Assembly (NCBI GenBank): GCA_050084985.1
Contig: JBITNC010000001.1
Coordinates: 108,190,001-108,254,000 of the forward strand
DNA length: 64,000 nt
Source of the DNA: Nageia nagi
Lineage: Eukaryota > Pinophyta
Direction: 5' to 3'
In this document: piece by piece, positions 35,755-47,169 of the stretch
Numbering within the stretch: the first letter of the stretch is position 1
How the letters are laid out: each line of letters starts with the position of its first letter
Program-made: the position numbers and the translations under genes
Notes under the pieces: generated by a model
What the model saw: only the letters and a program-made list of their open reading frames with translations
The model's database searches: none
Told to the model about the DNA's origin: nothing

Positions 35755-36388
35755 TATAAATGCCTAAAAATGAATTATTATTTATTAAATAATTTATTTA
35801 TACCATCAATAATATTTATTGTAAAAAAGGGATTAAAATATACCTAAGGCAATGTAATAAATGTAATGGACCATTTTACAATGTAAAAGGTGTCAAATAT
35901 CAAGAAATAGACCTTAGGCTATGTAATGTGTAATGATCTCAAGAATCAAAGAGACTAGGACATTGCTATAAAGGAACATCAAAAGTAATGTAAAAGACAT
36001 CATGCGAGGGCATTAGAAATACCATGAAAGACTTCAACAAATGAAAGATTGCTCTATACTACCTATAATAATGTTTTGTAACATCAACTTTGCATGGATT
36101 TGTTAAACCCTTAATTTCACTTTCATATATCTTTTATTTCATTTGTAGATATACTTAATCCATGCAACTGATAGTGTGGTATCTTTAGACCATTGGTGGC
36201 ATGCATCTTTATGAATGCCTTGTGATGGTTGTTGAATGATCTTTGTTATTTTATATTTATACAAATGCAATGAATGTAAATTATTTATCATTGTTAGTTT
36301 GATGCTATACTTCTCATATATGCTTCAATAACATACTGTAGACAAATAGTGCATCGATTTACCATTTATGCATTATTTGTGGTCTACA
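35755..36388 (+). repeat. 3' LTR of Tat-2
   Basis: 634 bp, TATAAATGCC to GTCTACA, collinear with 16740-17374. It is followed by the duplicated CATAT. Confidence 0.93.
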
Positions 36389-36393
36389 CATAT

Positions 36394-37853
36394 CATTTGA
36401 GTCAATCCCATGCATACATTTGGTTACCAAGGAAAATCTTATCAATTTTTTCAATCCTTTTATCTTTGAATCTTCATCTTTTCAATCATTTTCTATTATT
36501 TCTTATTTGCTTTTTGAATCTTTTCATCCTCATCTTTTCATAATATCTTCTTCTTTCATCAAATATTTCTCTTGTCTCTTGTCTCTATCTCTCATCAAGA
36601 TTCTTAAATTTTCCATGTTAATCCAATGTCTCATGTCTAGTTATTGCATCTCATATTTGTTGTATTTCATGAAAAATTTCAAAAATAGAAACAAATAGGT
36701 AGGATCAACACACAAATAGGTACAAGAATCAAAATTAGAATAAATCATATATAGTCTTAGCTAGGGGCAATATAAATATGAATTTGGGGTAGTATGAATT
36801 TTCAACTAAGGACACTATAAAAATCAAATATCAAAGTCAAAAGGAAAAAATTAAGTGCTCAATATAAAAAATAAGAAACATTCAATTGCAAAAAATAGAG
36901 CATGCATGTCATTACAATTTAGTATTCACAACACCAATGCCTTGTAAATCAGTTCAAAATTACCCATTCCAAAGGCATGCAGGTAATTATAGGTAAGGTA
37001 TTTTCTCTCAAACTTAACCATATTTCAAATATTTATAAAATTTAGAGCATCCACGTTGTGTGATATTTGTATGTTTAGTTTGAAAATTTGGCATAGTTTC
37101 TTATATTTAGCATGTAATTTCTTTATGGTTATCATTTGAATGTAATACATATTTTACTCGTGATATTATTAGCAACCATGGGAATCCCATGAGCACAAAT
37201 GTCAACATAATTCTATAGATATCATAAACAAAATCAAGTTGTCATCTCTTGAAAATCTGATGGAGGCCATCTTCATCCACATGCTCTTGGAATAAAGCAC
37301 CCCTTTTTTCTTGGAAGTATAAGAAACATAAGTGCCTTGGGTTCGGGCACCCCTTTTGCTTGGGAGTATAAGAAACCTAAGTGCCCTGGGTCTGGGCACC
37401 CCTTTTGCTTAAGATTATGAGCAACCTATGTGTTTTGGGTCTGAACACCCTTAATGATTTGGAGTAAAAAGCACTTGCTTGAGGATATAAGCAAACTTTT
37501 ATATCATGTTATGTTACATTATGTCATGTTATATATTTTGATTTTATAATATTCCTTTAAAATATATGATCTATGTGGGTATTATTTATTTTATTCTCAC
37601 ATATTATCCCAAGAGTAGGACCAAAGGTGCCATCACTTCTCTACACATAGGATATCATTTTGGCTTGATCACCTTGTAGAAGCTAGAGTGAGGGTAAATC
37701 AAAGATAAAAAGTGGGAAAATGAGATATCATATTCAACATAGCAATCATAAAAGGGAAGTACACTTTACTATTGAAAATTGTTCTACTTCTCTAGGCTTC
37801 ATTTGATTATGTAATTTCAATGCTTTTCATTACATATCCAAAGAAGGGAAAAA
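36394..37853 (+). other. 3' region of an older Tat-like element, with 49-bp tandem repeat
   Basis: Non-coding. It contains a C/T-rich stretch at 36440-36600. Four tandem copies of a unit of about 49-50 bp lie at 37297-37495 (GCACCCCTTTT at 37297, 37347 and 37396, decayed at 37445), each with AAGTGCC and GGGT(C/T). It ends in a polypurine tract AAGAAGGGAAAAA (37841-37853) that abuts an LTR, so it is the 3' untranslated part of a plus-strand element whose body was split by Tat-2. Confidence 0.65.
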
Positions 37854-38515
37854 TGTAGAAATTTAAAAATGATTTATTATTTATTAATAAATCATATTTT
37901 AAGTACCTAAGTAATATATTATTTAAATCATACAAATATCTATAATATCAAGACTAATGTGTTAATTAAATGCTAAACATGTGCTAACTAGGGCTACTAA
38001 TCAAGGATAATATTTTTTAATCATATTTGTATCAAAATTATCTTGAGAATATCATTAATATTACATGTTCTTCTATAATTCTATTGAAATAATTATTATT
38101 ATTCTAAAGTTGGCTTTGACTCTCTCTTTTGTCCTTGCAGGTATAGAAGGAGGCACATAATATAATAACCCCTATCAAATCTTTCTAGTAGGTGGTTATC
38201 TATACATAAATTACACTACACTTACAATGTCTTTAGACACTACCTATCTAAGAATTTGTTATTCTCTAAGCTTTCTCTACTTGCTATTTTTGTGCACATC
38301 CTAAATCTGCAAGTTTTTAGATGTTGGCTCCATAATTCTAAAATGTTCACATACTATCCACAACATGTGTATTTGTAATTTGAGGTTATAGATTTGGAGG
38401 ATGTTGAGAATTGATCCAAGTCATTCAAATATCATTACATCTTCATCCCAAATTCGATCCAATCCTATACTTAGTCATGTCATCTCTTTGATGATTACTT
38501 GCTTCTCATATTAGG
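37854..38515 (+). repeat. LTR-10, 3' LTR interrupted by element 7
   Basis: Starts TGTAGAAATTTAAAAATGA with the family hairpin (ATGATTTATTA/TAATAAATCAT, 37869-37895) and is collinear with the LTR of element 7. Similarity runs to TCATATTAGG at 38515. In the element 7 LTR the same words are followed by about 60 further bases. LTR-10 was therefore cut here by insertion of element 7, and its last part should lie beyond the window. The probable duplicated target is TTAGG (38511-38515). Confidence 0.75.
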
Positions 38516-39183
38516 TGTAGATGCCTAAAAATGATTTATTATTTATTTAATAAATCATATTTAGACTTCTTAAATGATTAAGAGAAATAATATATATCAA
38601 GATAAAGCTAATATTACAATGCAATACCATGTGTTAGTACTGATGAAATATCATTTATCATGGTTCATATTTTAATTTATCTTGAATTTAATAAAGATTA
38701 TTATTATTGTTGGAAGTTGGCCTCATTCCTCTCTATGTCTTTACATGCTATAAATATGAGTGGAATATTTTGATTTCCATAAATTGAAACTCTTTGATAT
38801 GATAAGAACTTTGATAGATGTTTTTAAATTGTAACAGTGTCTCTGAATGCCACCTATCATGAGAATTTGTTATACTTTGAGCTCTAGAATTTCTATCTTT
38901 AGTGCACATCATAATTTGACATATTCCATTGTGTCAATGAAATGCTTCTCCTACGTTGGTAGCGGTATATGTATTCTAGATCAAAGGTTCTAAATTTTGC
39001 TAATCAAGTATTTGATTCAGGAACATGAAGATCTACTGTGAACTCACCATGAATCCAATCCCAATCCTTTGAAGATTCATCGCTATCTGCTTTTGAGGAT
39101 TGTATATACACTTCATATTAGGTTCATGTATTTCATGTATATTTATTGTAATCTAATATAGTGCACATTTATATTGTAGATCA
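38516..39183 (+). repeat. 5' LTR of element 7
   Basis: 668 bp, starting TGTAGATGCCTAAAAATGA with a perfect 11-bp-stem inverted repeat (38531-38558) and ending near GTAGATCA. The middle differs from the Tat-1, Tat-2 and element 8 LTRs but matches LTR-10 and the minus-strand LTR at about 12240-12902 (ATGCCACCTATCAT, TTGTTATACTTTGAGCT). A PBS-like TTATGAACCCAACA follows at 39192-39205. Confidence 0.85.
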
Positions 39184-39252
39184 ATTTTTTATTATGAACC
39201 CAACATTCTTACATACCTAGATCTCAAACTAGGATATTCCTTCTATAGAGTC

Positions 39253-41520
39253 ATGGATCCATTTTCATTATTATCTCTTCCCTTACTTGAGGTGCTTAGA
39301 GTAATAGATAGAGAAAATGATAAGAATAGGGTTTGTTCTACCTATGTTACAAAAATGAATCTAAATGAAGATTAACCTAAGGTTTTTATGAGTAAGGTTA
39401 ATTTTAAGGATATTAGGAGAAGTTTTAGGATTATCCTGATTTACCTCTACAAGAGGCTAATCCTAATGACCGAATGGATACTGATGAAGATAATAATACT
39501 TAAGCTACAATTTTTAGCAAAAAGATGTATATTATTGGAAAAAATTTGAATAAGCTTAATGTGTCTATAAATGATTATGATTTTTAAAATATAAGCTTAG
39601 AAAGCCATGGGCATTCTTCTGTTAGTGATGATAAAATTGAATAATTAGATAGAATTCCTAGCCATGTTAGATCAATAAAGAAATTGCTATCTAATAAAGA
39701 AAAATTAGAATTTATCTTACTAATAATGCTAAAAATGTTATTGATATTCTAAACCAATTATGAATTGTTAGAAGCAGATACTGCAGCTTCGTAATCCTTG
39801 GATAGTTTGTTCTCTTATGAAAATGCAGGTTCTTCAAAATAGAGGGTCTATACTATTAATTAGGATGTCACCAATGACATGCAAGCCTATACACACACCA
39901 CTAGTAGTGTATAAGCAGGTGTTACAAAGCCCCTAAATGAAGTGACCATTGATGATGATGATAAGGAAAATGATGATGATTACACCTGATTCTTAATCCT
40001 ACACATTACAATATAGTCACACTTTCTAACAAAGGTAAGGGTATTTTGATTAATGAAGAAATTGTAGTAATTATTAAAAAATTATTTTCCTATTTTAATT
40101 GATAATGCTTATACACATCACCCTAATTGGTCATAAGAAGAACATAATATCAAGCTTGATGCTCTTCTTGATGCTCAAGAAATTGATTTCTTTGAACAAG
40201 CTAATGCTGAATAACAATTAGAGTTTATGTTGGAATTGGTTGATAGGCTTGAACATGAACGTCTAAATAGAATAGGACCATTTGTGCCACTCAAGGAAAA
40301 AGAACTTAGAGATGCAAATAAATCTTCCCCTCAAATTAGCAATGTACCACCACAAACCCCTCCACCAACCCCAAAGGGTAATACACATATAGTTCAAATT
40401 CAACAACCATAAGAAGCTCCTGTAGTATCAAACAATGAAAAAATAATGGATGAAAGTATTGAAAAATTAGAAAGAATATTACTTGATGATGATGAATATG
40501 ATTTCTTATTTTGTTTAAAACATCTATTGATTGATAGAATTATTTCTAAAGTGCTTATTGGTAAAAACAATGTGAAATTTATAAAATTTGATGGTTTGTA
40601 AGATCTAAAAATGCATATTAGAAAATTTTAAGAAACTATGGAATATATTCAAGATAATCAAGATAAATATATGCTTGTAAAATTATTTTCAAGTAGTTTA
40701 AAAGATGATTCATTAAAGTGGTATTTTAGTCTTCTTGAAAATACCATTGATAAATATGAAGATTTGATATATCATTTTTTGATACACTTTAAATATAATA
40801 TTATAGAAAAAGTTCAATTCAAAGATTTTTGTAAAATTAAGTAATTACCTAACCAATCCTTGTCTGATTTTGTGAAAATATGGAAACAAACTGCAAATAA
40901 GATTACTATGCCTGAGCAAGATTTAAAGGACACTTGTGGACATGCTTTATTACCTATGTATAAATTATTGGTTATCTCTAATCATGATTTGATATTAGCT
41001 ACAATGAAATATATCTTGTTTAAAAAAGAAGATTGCATAAAGAAACTTCATAACATATGCTTTAAAAAATCTTAAGCGTATGAAAAGAAAAATAAACCTC
41101 AAGGGTATGAAAGAAAGGTAAACCTCAAGTGTATGAAAAGAAACTAGAAGTTATCACTGATAATGTTGATAAGAGAAATAATAGACCATAAAGGAAGTTT
41201 ACAAGGCTAACCGATACTGTTGATAATATTCTTAATGTGTTATTAAATAAAGAACTTATTGAGCTTCCACCAATGATTCAACATCACTTTTCTAATGTTG
41301 TTCTTAAAAATTATAGGTATGAAGAATTTTGTAATTATCATAGGACACTAGGAAACCTAACAAGAAATTGCAAAATCTTAAGAAACATCATTCATGACTT
41401 TATTGACTAGAAAATAATTCAAATGGATGATCATGCTAACACAACTAGTGGGCCTGTACACCTTGATAATGAACAATTGGAGATATTTATGAATCCACTA
41501 TTGAATACAACTCAATAACC
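39253..41520 (+). pseudogene. gag: gag of element 7
   Basis: From ATG 39253 (MDPFSLLSLPLLEVL) through decayed N-terminal sequence to a capsid core in several frames: MLELVDRLEHERLNRIGPF, KVLIGKNNVKFIKFDG, KLFSSSLKDDSLKWYFSLLE and FVKIWKQTANKI. Leu-Lys-Asp-Asp-Ser and Trp-Tyr-Phe align with the gag motif of Tat-1. Near 41325-41370 a knuckle FCNYHRTLGNLTRNC has Cys-x2-His and a final Cys, with the second His changed to Asn. The gag of element 8 is collinear (DKLEHERVNCIGPF, MPKQDLKDAFANALLPIYKL). Confidence 0.83.
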
Positions 41521-42496
41521 AAGGAATTCATCGATTTGGTAAGCAATTTAAGTTTCATGAATTATTATTTTTCTAATAGATATGGATGTAAAAATCATAA
41601 ACAAAAGATAGGAAAAAGATGTAATGGAAGGGCCACAAAATATGATGGAAAAAACATATGGAAACCTTGTTGTTAACAATGTGTAGGCTGTTTGCACATA
41701 GCCAATGACATGAAATACACTATTAGGAAGGTACCCATTTTTGTACTTGCCTCCATTAAACGCGTATGGGTTACTAAAGCTTACCAAGTACACAAAGTCA
41801 TTGCCTAGAAATGGAAATTTTTAAATTATAGTGTATGATAGATAGGTAATTGTCTAAGGGAAAAATGGGTATGTTTCATGATCATAAGGGATAAACCACT
41901 ATTTTATTGCTCTTATGGGTAAATGTTGAAAAATTTCCCCATACATTTTTCATGCTAAATCTTTAAATCCCATGCTACTAATGGTGTAAAACCTATTTTC
42001 ACATTGCTAACGATGTAAAGCCTATTTTCACATTGCTAATGGTGTACATTTCCCAAACTAGAATAAAATGAGTAGTATACCTTTATCTTTAGCATCTATT
42101 GAAGTGTTCTATGGGGAAGGCATAAGGTTTTAGGCTTTCTAAAATGGAAAAACTCATTCATATTCATAATTATTGAGTATTGCAAGATTGACACTTTTGT
42201 TTGTTTGAAGTTCGACTCTAACATATGTTACATGTCACCTATACATTGTTATAGATATCTTACTTAGGTTTGATTTATATTTGCATTATGTTCATTATCC
42301 TATTATAAAAGAGAGTTATATGCAATGCATGGATTATTGTTATCAACTTTGAAATTTGTTCTTTGTTACTTGATTTGCAACTACAAAAATGCATATGTTA
42401 TACAACCAAGCCTATTCATACACAACATACATTAAAATTTATATACAAATTGGAGCTAAAAGACAAAAAGGGTGGATCCATGTCTCATAATACAAT
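41521..42496. other. Spacer between gag and antisense PMD gene in element 7
   Basis: Protease and reverse transcriptase would be expected here in an autonomous element, but no pol motif was seen on either strand. A unit of about 30 bp (CCTATTTTCACATTGCTAA) is repeated at 41990-42055. Confidence 0.6.
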
Positions 42497-43312
42497 CTAG
42501 TTGCATGCACTACTGCCACTACTCTTTGCCTCACTAGTCCTAAGCCTCCTCCTCCTACCACTACTAGGTCCTAAAAAAGATACACCACCTAAAACCTCAT
42601 TAGAGATGATCCCATGAGTGGCCATGATTTCCTTGGCCCTTTCATACTTCCCCTTAAGTGTCATAATGTCATTCTACTTCTTCTTGATCCTATTTATTAG
42701 GCTTTGAATAAATGCCCACTACTCATTAGGAGGTGACATGTCTACCCTCTCCTGTAGCCTCATCATGGACTAATCCATGGAGGCTATATGTGCATTCCTA
42801 GCTACAAGTGTGGATTGAATAGAAGATAGCTGTGCCTGCAAACCTATCACCATGGTCTTAAAAGGTCTAAGTCTCTCGACCTCCACCTCTAGAGTAGCTA
42901 TTTGAGTAGTTGTATCTCCTATAAACACATAGAAGTCACAAGTTAGTATGTCACTAACAAACTAAAAAAATTCATAAAATCACTAAGTGTGTAATTTAGT
43001 ATTATCTTTTGCTACAAGTGGTATCATCTTAGCTAATGTGTCTAATCCTAGTGTTGCAGCTACTGGTGGTCCTTGCATTGGGATGTCATGTAAGGGATTT
43101 TCCACATGCTATAGGTCCTCATCTAAATACCCCTATAAAGTTGTAGCCATATCCTCTACTTCCTCATCACCTAAACCTAATAGGGATGGTTGAACTATGG
43201 CCCACCATGCTACATATCCTTGTCTAACACCTAATGCCATTGAGATTTCCTCTATGGATTTCAAGGTGTGTGGCTCCTCCCAAGTAGTCTTCTAGGATAT
43301 CATAATCTATGC
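42497..43312 (-). pseudogene. Plant mobile domain (MAIN-like) gene of element 7, C-terminal half
   Basis: The minus strand reads GYVAWWAIVQPSLLGLGDEEVE, then an acidic linker. A probable coiled coil follows (TTTQIATLEVEVERLR, LVARNAHIASMD, SMMRLQERVDM), then WAFIQSLINRI, a Lys-rich segment, SSGRRRRLRTSEAKSSGSSAC and a stop at 42497-42499. The same order occurs in the element 8 copy at about 55940-56700. It is cut at 43312 by element 9. About 150 bp that should join it to the half at 62998 are missing. It lies antisense to element 7, with several stops. Confidence 0.75.
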
Positions 43313-46300
43313 CTTTAAGAAGATGCCTTAAATATGACCCCACCATTTCCACTTCATGAACTATGCTAAAGACATTTTGGACATGGTGTAGTGGTTTCCT
43401 ACTTAGAATCTATATCACTCGAGAGAATGTACATCCACAAGGTTACACATCCTCACCTGATGATAATCCTCTGACTCATAGGAGAAGATAGTTTTTCCTA
43501 GCCAAACTTCCTTATGAGTGGGAAACATCATTGCCTATGGAAATTTATTCACCATGGAATCTAGCATCTCCATGCCCATATTTTGGGGAGCCATAGGTAT
43601 TAAAATAATACCCTAGAGTTGTTTGTATAGTCTAATTAATGTTCAAGTAGTTATAAAAACCACTCATGACTTAATGATACCATATCTTATGTAGGAAGAA
43701 TTGAAACAACTTATTTAGGAAGCCATAAGACATCTGTAGATTTACAATCATCCCATATGCATGGTATTACATAATTAATACCAATTTATTAAAGTTCTTG
43801 TACTATTATTTCATAACATGCCTTGAGATGACACTAAAGTCAACTACCGCTATAAAGAAAGTATGACACAAAGTGGTTCATACTCGAAATATTCTTTTGG
43901 AGTGTCATTTAGCAAGGGAGGTTCAACTAACGAATATTCCATGCCATTTTATTTCATTATCGAATCCATCTAAAAGTCTCTTTTTGGTCAACTTATTTCC
44001 TTAGGGTTTTCCTTCTTATCCTTCATTTCATGTTAATCCTTTTACCTTATTTGATTATCCATATTTCCAAGTGTTCCTATAGGTTTTTAAACTATTCCAT
44101 TAGTTCCCAATTGATCCCATTCATTCCCATTTTGATCCCAAGGATCCTTAACATTTCCTAATTTATACCAAACCTCAATTTGGAACCATAACTGTAAGTT
44201 GGGATCTTTTTCAATCCATTGGGGTTTATTTAGGGTTATTTACCTTATCAATCTCCTAAGCTTAGAGATCTTTCTAAACACACTTGGTCAACAATATTTT
44301 TCCATTTCCATTAAATCAAATGATCGTGTTATAGTCACATGCTATATTTATTTCATATTAGATGTCATGAAAACTCAATGTTATTGTATAACCTTATTCA
44401 ATTACAACTTCCATCCATTAATATTTTGATCAAAGTAAAGGAAAAAAGAAGCATTGAATTAATAAGATAAATCCATTTATTAACTATAGAATCTCAACTA
44501 AAGAATCTCATAAAACCATCCATCCATTAATGAAACTTCATGAACTACCTTTCATTAAATATTACAAGCACAAATTAATACAAGGGAAACAATAACATTT
44601 ACAAATGATCTTATGATACAAATATGAGTGTAACTTCATTAAAGCATAAATAGGTTCTATTTACAAGTCACACCATAGCAATTTGTTCATTAAGACATAT
44701 TTAACTTGTTGTAGAAATACCTTTGTCGATATTTGATACATCTTTATCCTTATCAAGTCTTCATCATCTTCTGTTGAGCTTCTTTCCAAGGATCAATATA
44801 AATTGGGTTGAGTTCTAGGAATGGTATAAAGTTTGAGGATCAAGAAAACCTATTTCTAATTTTTGACCAATAATGCAAATGAATATCATTCAAAATTTAT
44901 GCTTATGGACCTCAGGAGGATTTGGTTCCTCCCTTCCTTGGTTTTAGGTAAATGATATTAATACATTTCCACAAAATTAAATCAATTAATGTATTCTCTT
45001 GAATCATATGCACATCATATTTTCCAAAATATTGGAATTCATTTACAATATAACCTTGGTATCACTTTCCATAAATCTTTTCTATTCCTACTAATTTCTA
45101 AGGTTTTAATAATCTCAATGTAATATAAAATGTTCCTATATGACTAAATAAATAAGATAACATCACAAATGAAAGCCTTTATCAACCAAAACAAAAATCT
45201 CGCTTCCACGTTATATACAAAACTTAAAAATATTAGATGGAACATATTAATTGTTTAACGGAACCTTAGAACATCCATGTTCATGCAAATCATATTCTAA
45301 ACTAAATTTACTAAGATAAATATGACAAAAATAGTCACTATAGGAGATTTGTTATTTGGCCTTCATGGTAGTATTTCTTGATCATAGAGGAAGAATACGT
45401 GATGGTCATATCTACGAGCATTTGCCATAGATCTAATAAGATTCTTCCTATGCATATTGAAGAAAAGTATTATTGGGATAAGTATTTAATAATTGAAAGG
45501 GTGATCAATACTATTTGCTAATCAATATAATGTAGATCCATTGATCCATATCTATAAAACTACATAGGATATGGAAGATAACAATGTACTTTTTACTAGT
45601 TTATTTATTGTATGACAACATAGGGAGTCATATTGTACAAGATTTGTTCAAATAATTGTAAGAAATGTGCAAAATGTTCAAGCATGAAGCCTAACTCTAC
45701 AACCTTTTTCATCATTCTCTAAACATGGATCACCACATGAGCTTGAGAAGGCGATATGGATGATCTTAGCTTGCATCACTATGAGAAATTAGAAAAGAGG
45801 TAATAAGATCCATCAAAGAGTAGATGAAATTATTTCTCCTCACATATTGTGTTTGCAAGTGCATGTCAAAAGACTTGAGAATTATTTTACAATGAATTTC
45901 ATAGGCTACAATAATGGCAGGTTATGCATTAAATGGATTTTCTGAAAAGGTGCCTAAAATGTGAAGCCAAACTCTGCATTCTTTACCAACATTCTCTTAG
46001 CATGTACCAATAAGGGAGCATGCAAAGAAGGTATGGAGGACCATAAAATAGTAGTTGAAATTATTTCTTATTGCATATGAAAGCCTGACATGAAGGGAAT
46101 ACACAAACTTTGGGAATTGTTTTACAATAGTAAGTTTGAAAACCTTTATTCATGGACTATAATGATGGTAAAGTATGCATAGAATGGGTTATACTAAAAA
46201 GTACTATGAGCTCAAGATTAAATCCAAGCTCTAAAATATTTTCCAATATTTTTCTTGTGTGCACCTTCGTGGGAGTTCTTGAAAAAGAAGGTTTGGAAAT

Positions 46301-47067
46301 CTACCAAGGGTAGTAAAAATGGTTTGACATCAAATATTGTAATTGTAAGTTACCACATATCCATGTGGAAGAATACCAAAGCAAGTAGGGTAAAGAACTA
46401 GTCATAATAGAATTAATTGACTAGACTCATCAATAACATATTTGTATTTGGGACTTCCCATCAATATAAATAAAAGGGAAAAGAAAAAATAATAAGATCA
46501 CACTCCTTTACTTTTAAAAGAAAAGACAAGATACCAACCTTCACATGGATTATGTCAAATAAAAAAATCAATATGTCCCTTCAAATAGTGTAGGACCTCT
46601 ATTAAAAATTAATTCCATGAGCCTTTAACAAACAATCCACACACATCCCTAGAAATAGTGTAACACATCTTTTCTATGATGGTCACCTCATTCTGTAGGA
46701 TAAATTGTTAATCCACACACATCCACAAACACACATTCGACATTCATAATTAATTATTCCACCATGCCACTACATGATTTATGATGGTCATTAGGGTTTG
46801 TCAGCGAACTAACACCAATCATTTCCTCACTCTTACCCTTCCATTCCTTTCACCAATTCACCCATGGTTCCTTGGGTCTTTTCCACACTTTCCATATTGG
46901 TTTAACCTATAACTTATGTTAAAACATATCAAATCTAGCATCAAACCAACACAATTAAAGCATATTACTATTCAAAACTCACATCACATAACTTAATTCA
47001 AATTGAATCTCATTAGGATCCTCGATAGTAAATGAGTCTTAACAGTGCATTTGGGTGGGTAGTTACA
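43313..47067 (-). repeat. 3' LTR of element 9 (truncated at its outer end)
   Basis: 3755 bp, collinear with 49884-51391 plus 60514-62997. Examples are GAAGATGCCTTAAATATGA at 43317 and GGGAGTTCTTGAAAAAGAAG at 46270. On the minus strand it begins TGTAACTACCCACCC at 47067. The last about 220 bp present in the 5' LTR (49661-49883) are absent at the left edge. An internal gap of about 500 bp relative to the 5' LTR lies near 46640. It contains PPR-repeat fragments (45650-46350). Confidence 0.85.
45650..46350 (+). pseudogene. PPR-repeat gene fragment inside the element 9 LTR
   Basis: The plus strand carries at least three consecutive PPR units in shifting frames. First PNSTTFFIIL near 45685. Then SWATIMAGYALNGFSEK (with TAG at the Trp position) near 45899-45950 and PNSAFFTNILLACTNKGACK with EGMEDHKIVVEII. 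Then YSWTIMMVKYA, stop, NGLY near 46150, PSSKIFSNIFLVCTFVGVLE and KEGLEIYQG. Ser-Trp-x-x-Met-(I/A)-x-(G/K)-Tyr-Ala followed by Pro-Asn/Ser-Ser-x-x-Phe is the normal PPR repeat cadence. The fragment is antisense to the element and present in both LTRs. Confidence 0.82.
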
Positions 47068-47084
47068 TATTACCCCCTTAAAAG
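47068..47084 (-). other. Polypurine tract of element 9
   Basis: The minus strand reads CCTTTTAAGGGGGTAATA directly before the LTR start TGTAACT, the usual layout in Tekay/Del elements. Confidence 0.75.
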
Positions 47085-47169
47085 GAACACAATACCCTAT
47101 GTTCTTAAATATAATCACAATATAATCATAAAGTTTTGATAATGTTTCACATAATTAAGCAAAAAAATA

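Larger units (their letters stand above)
16740..36388 (+). mobile_element. Tat-2: Tat-lineage gypsy element with nested insertions
   Basis: LTRs at 16740-17374 and 35755-36388 flanked by CATAT. The 5' part (gag) occupies 17375-18525. A chromodomain gypsy remnant (about 18530-23454) and a copia element (23455-31849) follow. Tat-2 coding sequence resumes in the middle of reverse transcriptase at 31850. By comparison with Tat-1, the protease and first part of RT are missing, so DNA was deleted as well as inserted. All genes are broken. Confidence 0.9.

Noticed and set aside
36349-36698. Leu/Phe/Ser-rich plus-strand ORFs resembling membrane proteins
   Set aside because: Product of a C/T-rich non-coding tract next to the Tat-2 LTR; no conserved motif.
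37297-37495. CRISPR-like or satellite array
   Set aside because: Units are directly adjacent without spacers, there are only four, and the setting is a plant retroelement 3' region.
42987-43193. 68-codon plus-strand ORF
   Set aside because: Shadow of the minus-strand PMD C-terminal half, which has homologous motifs in element 8.
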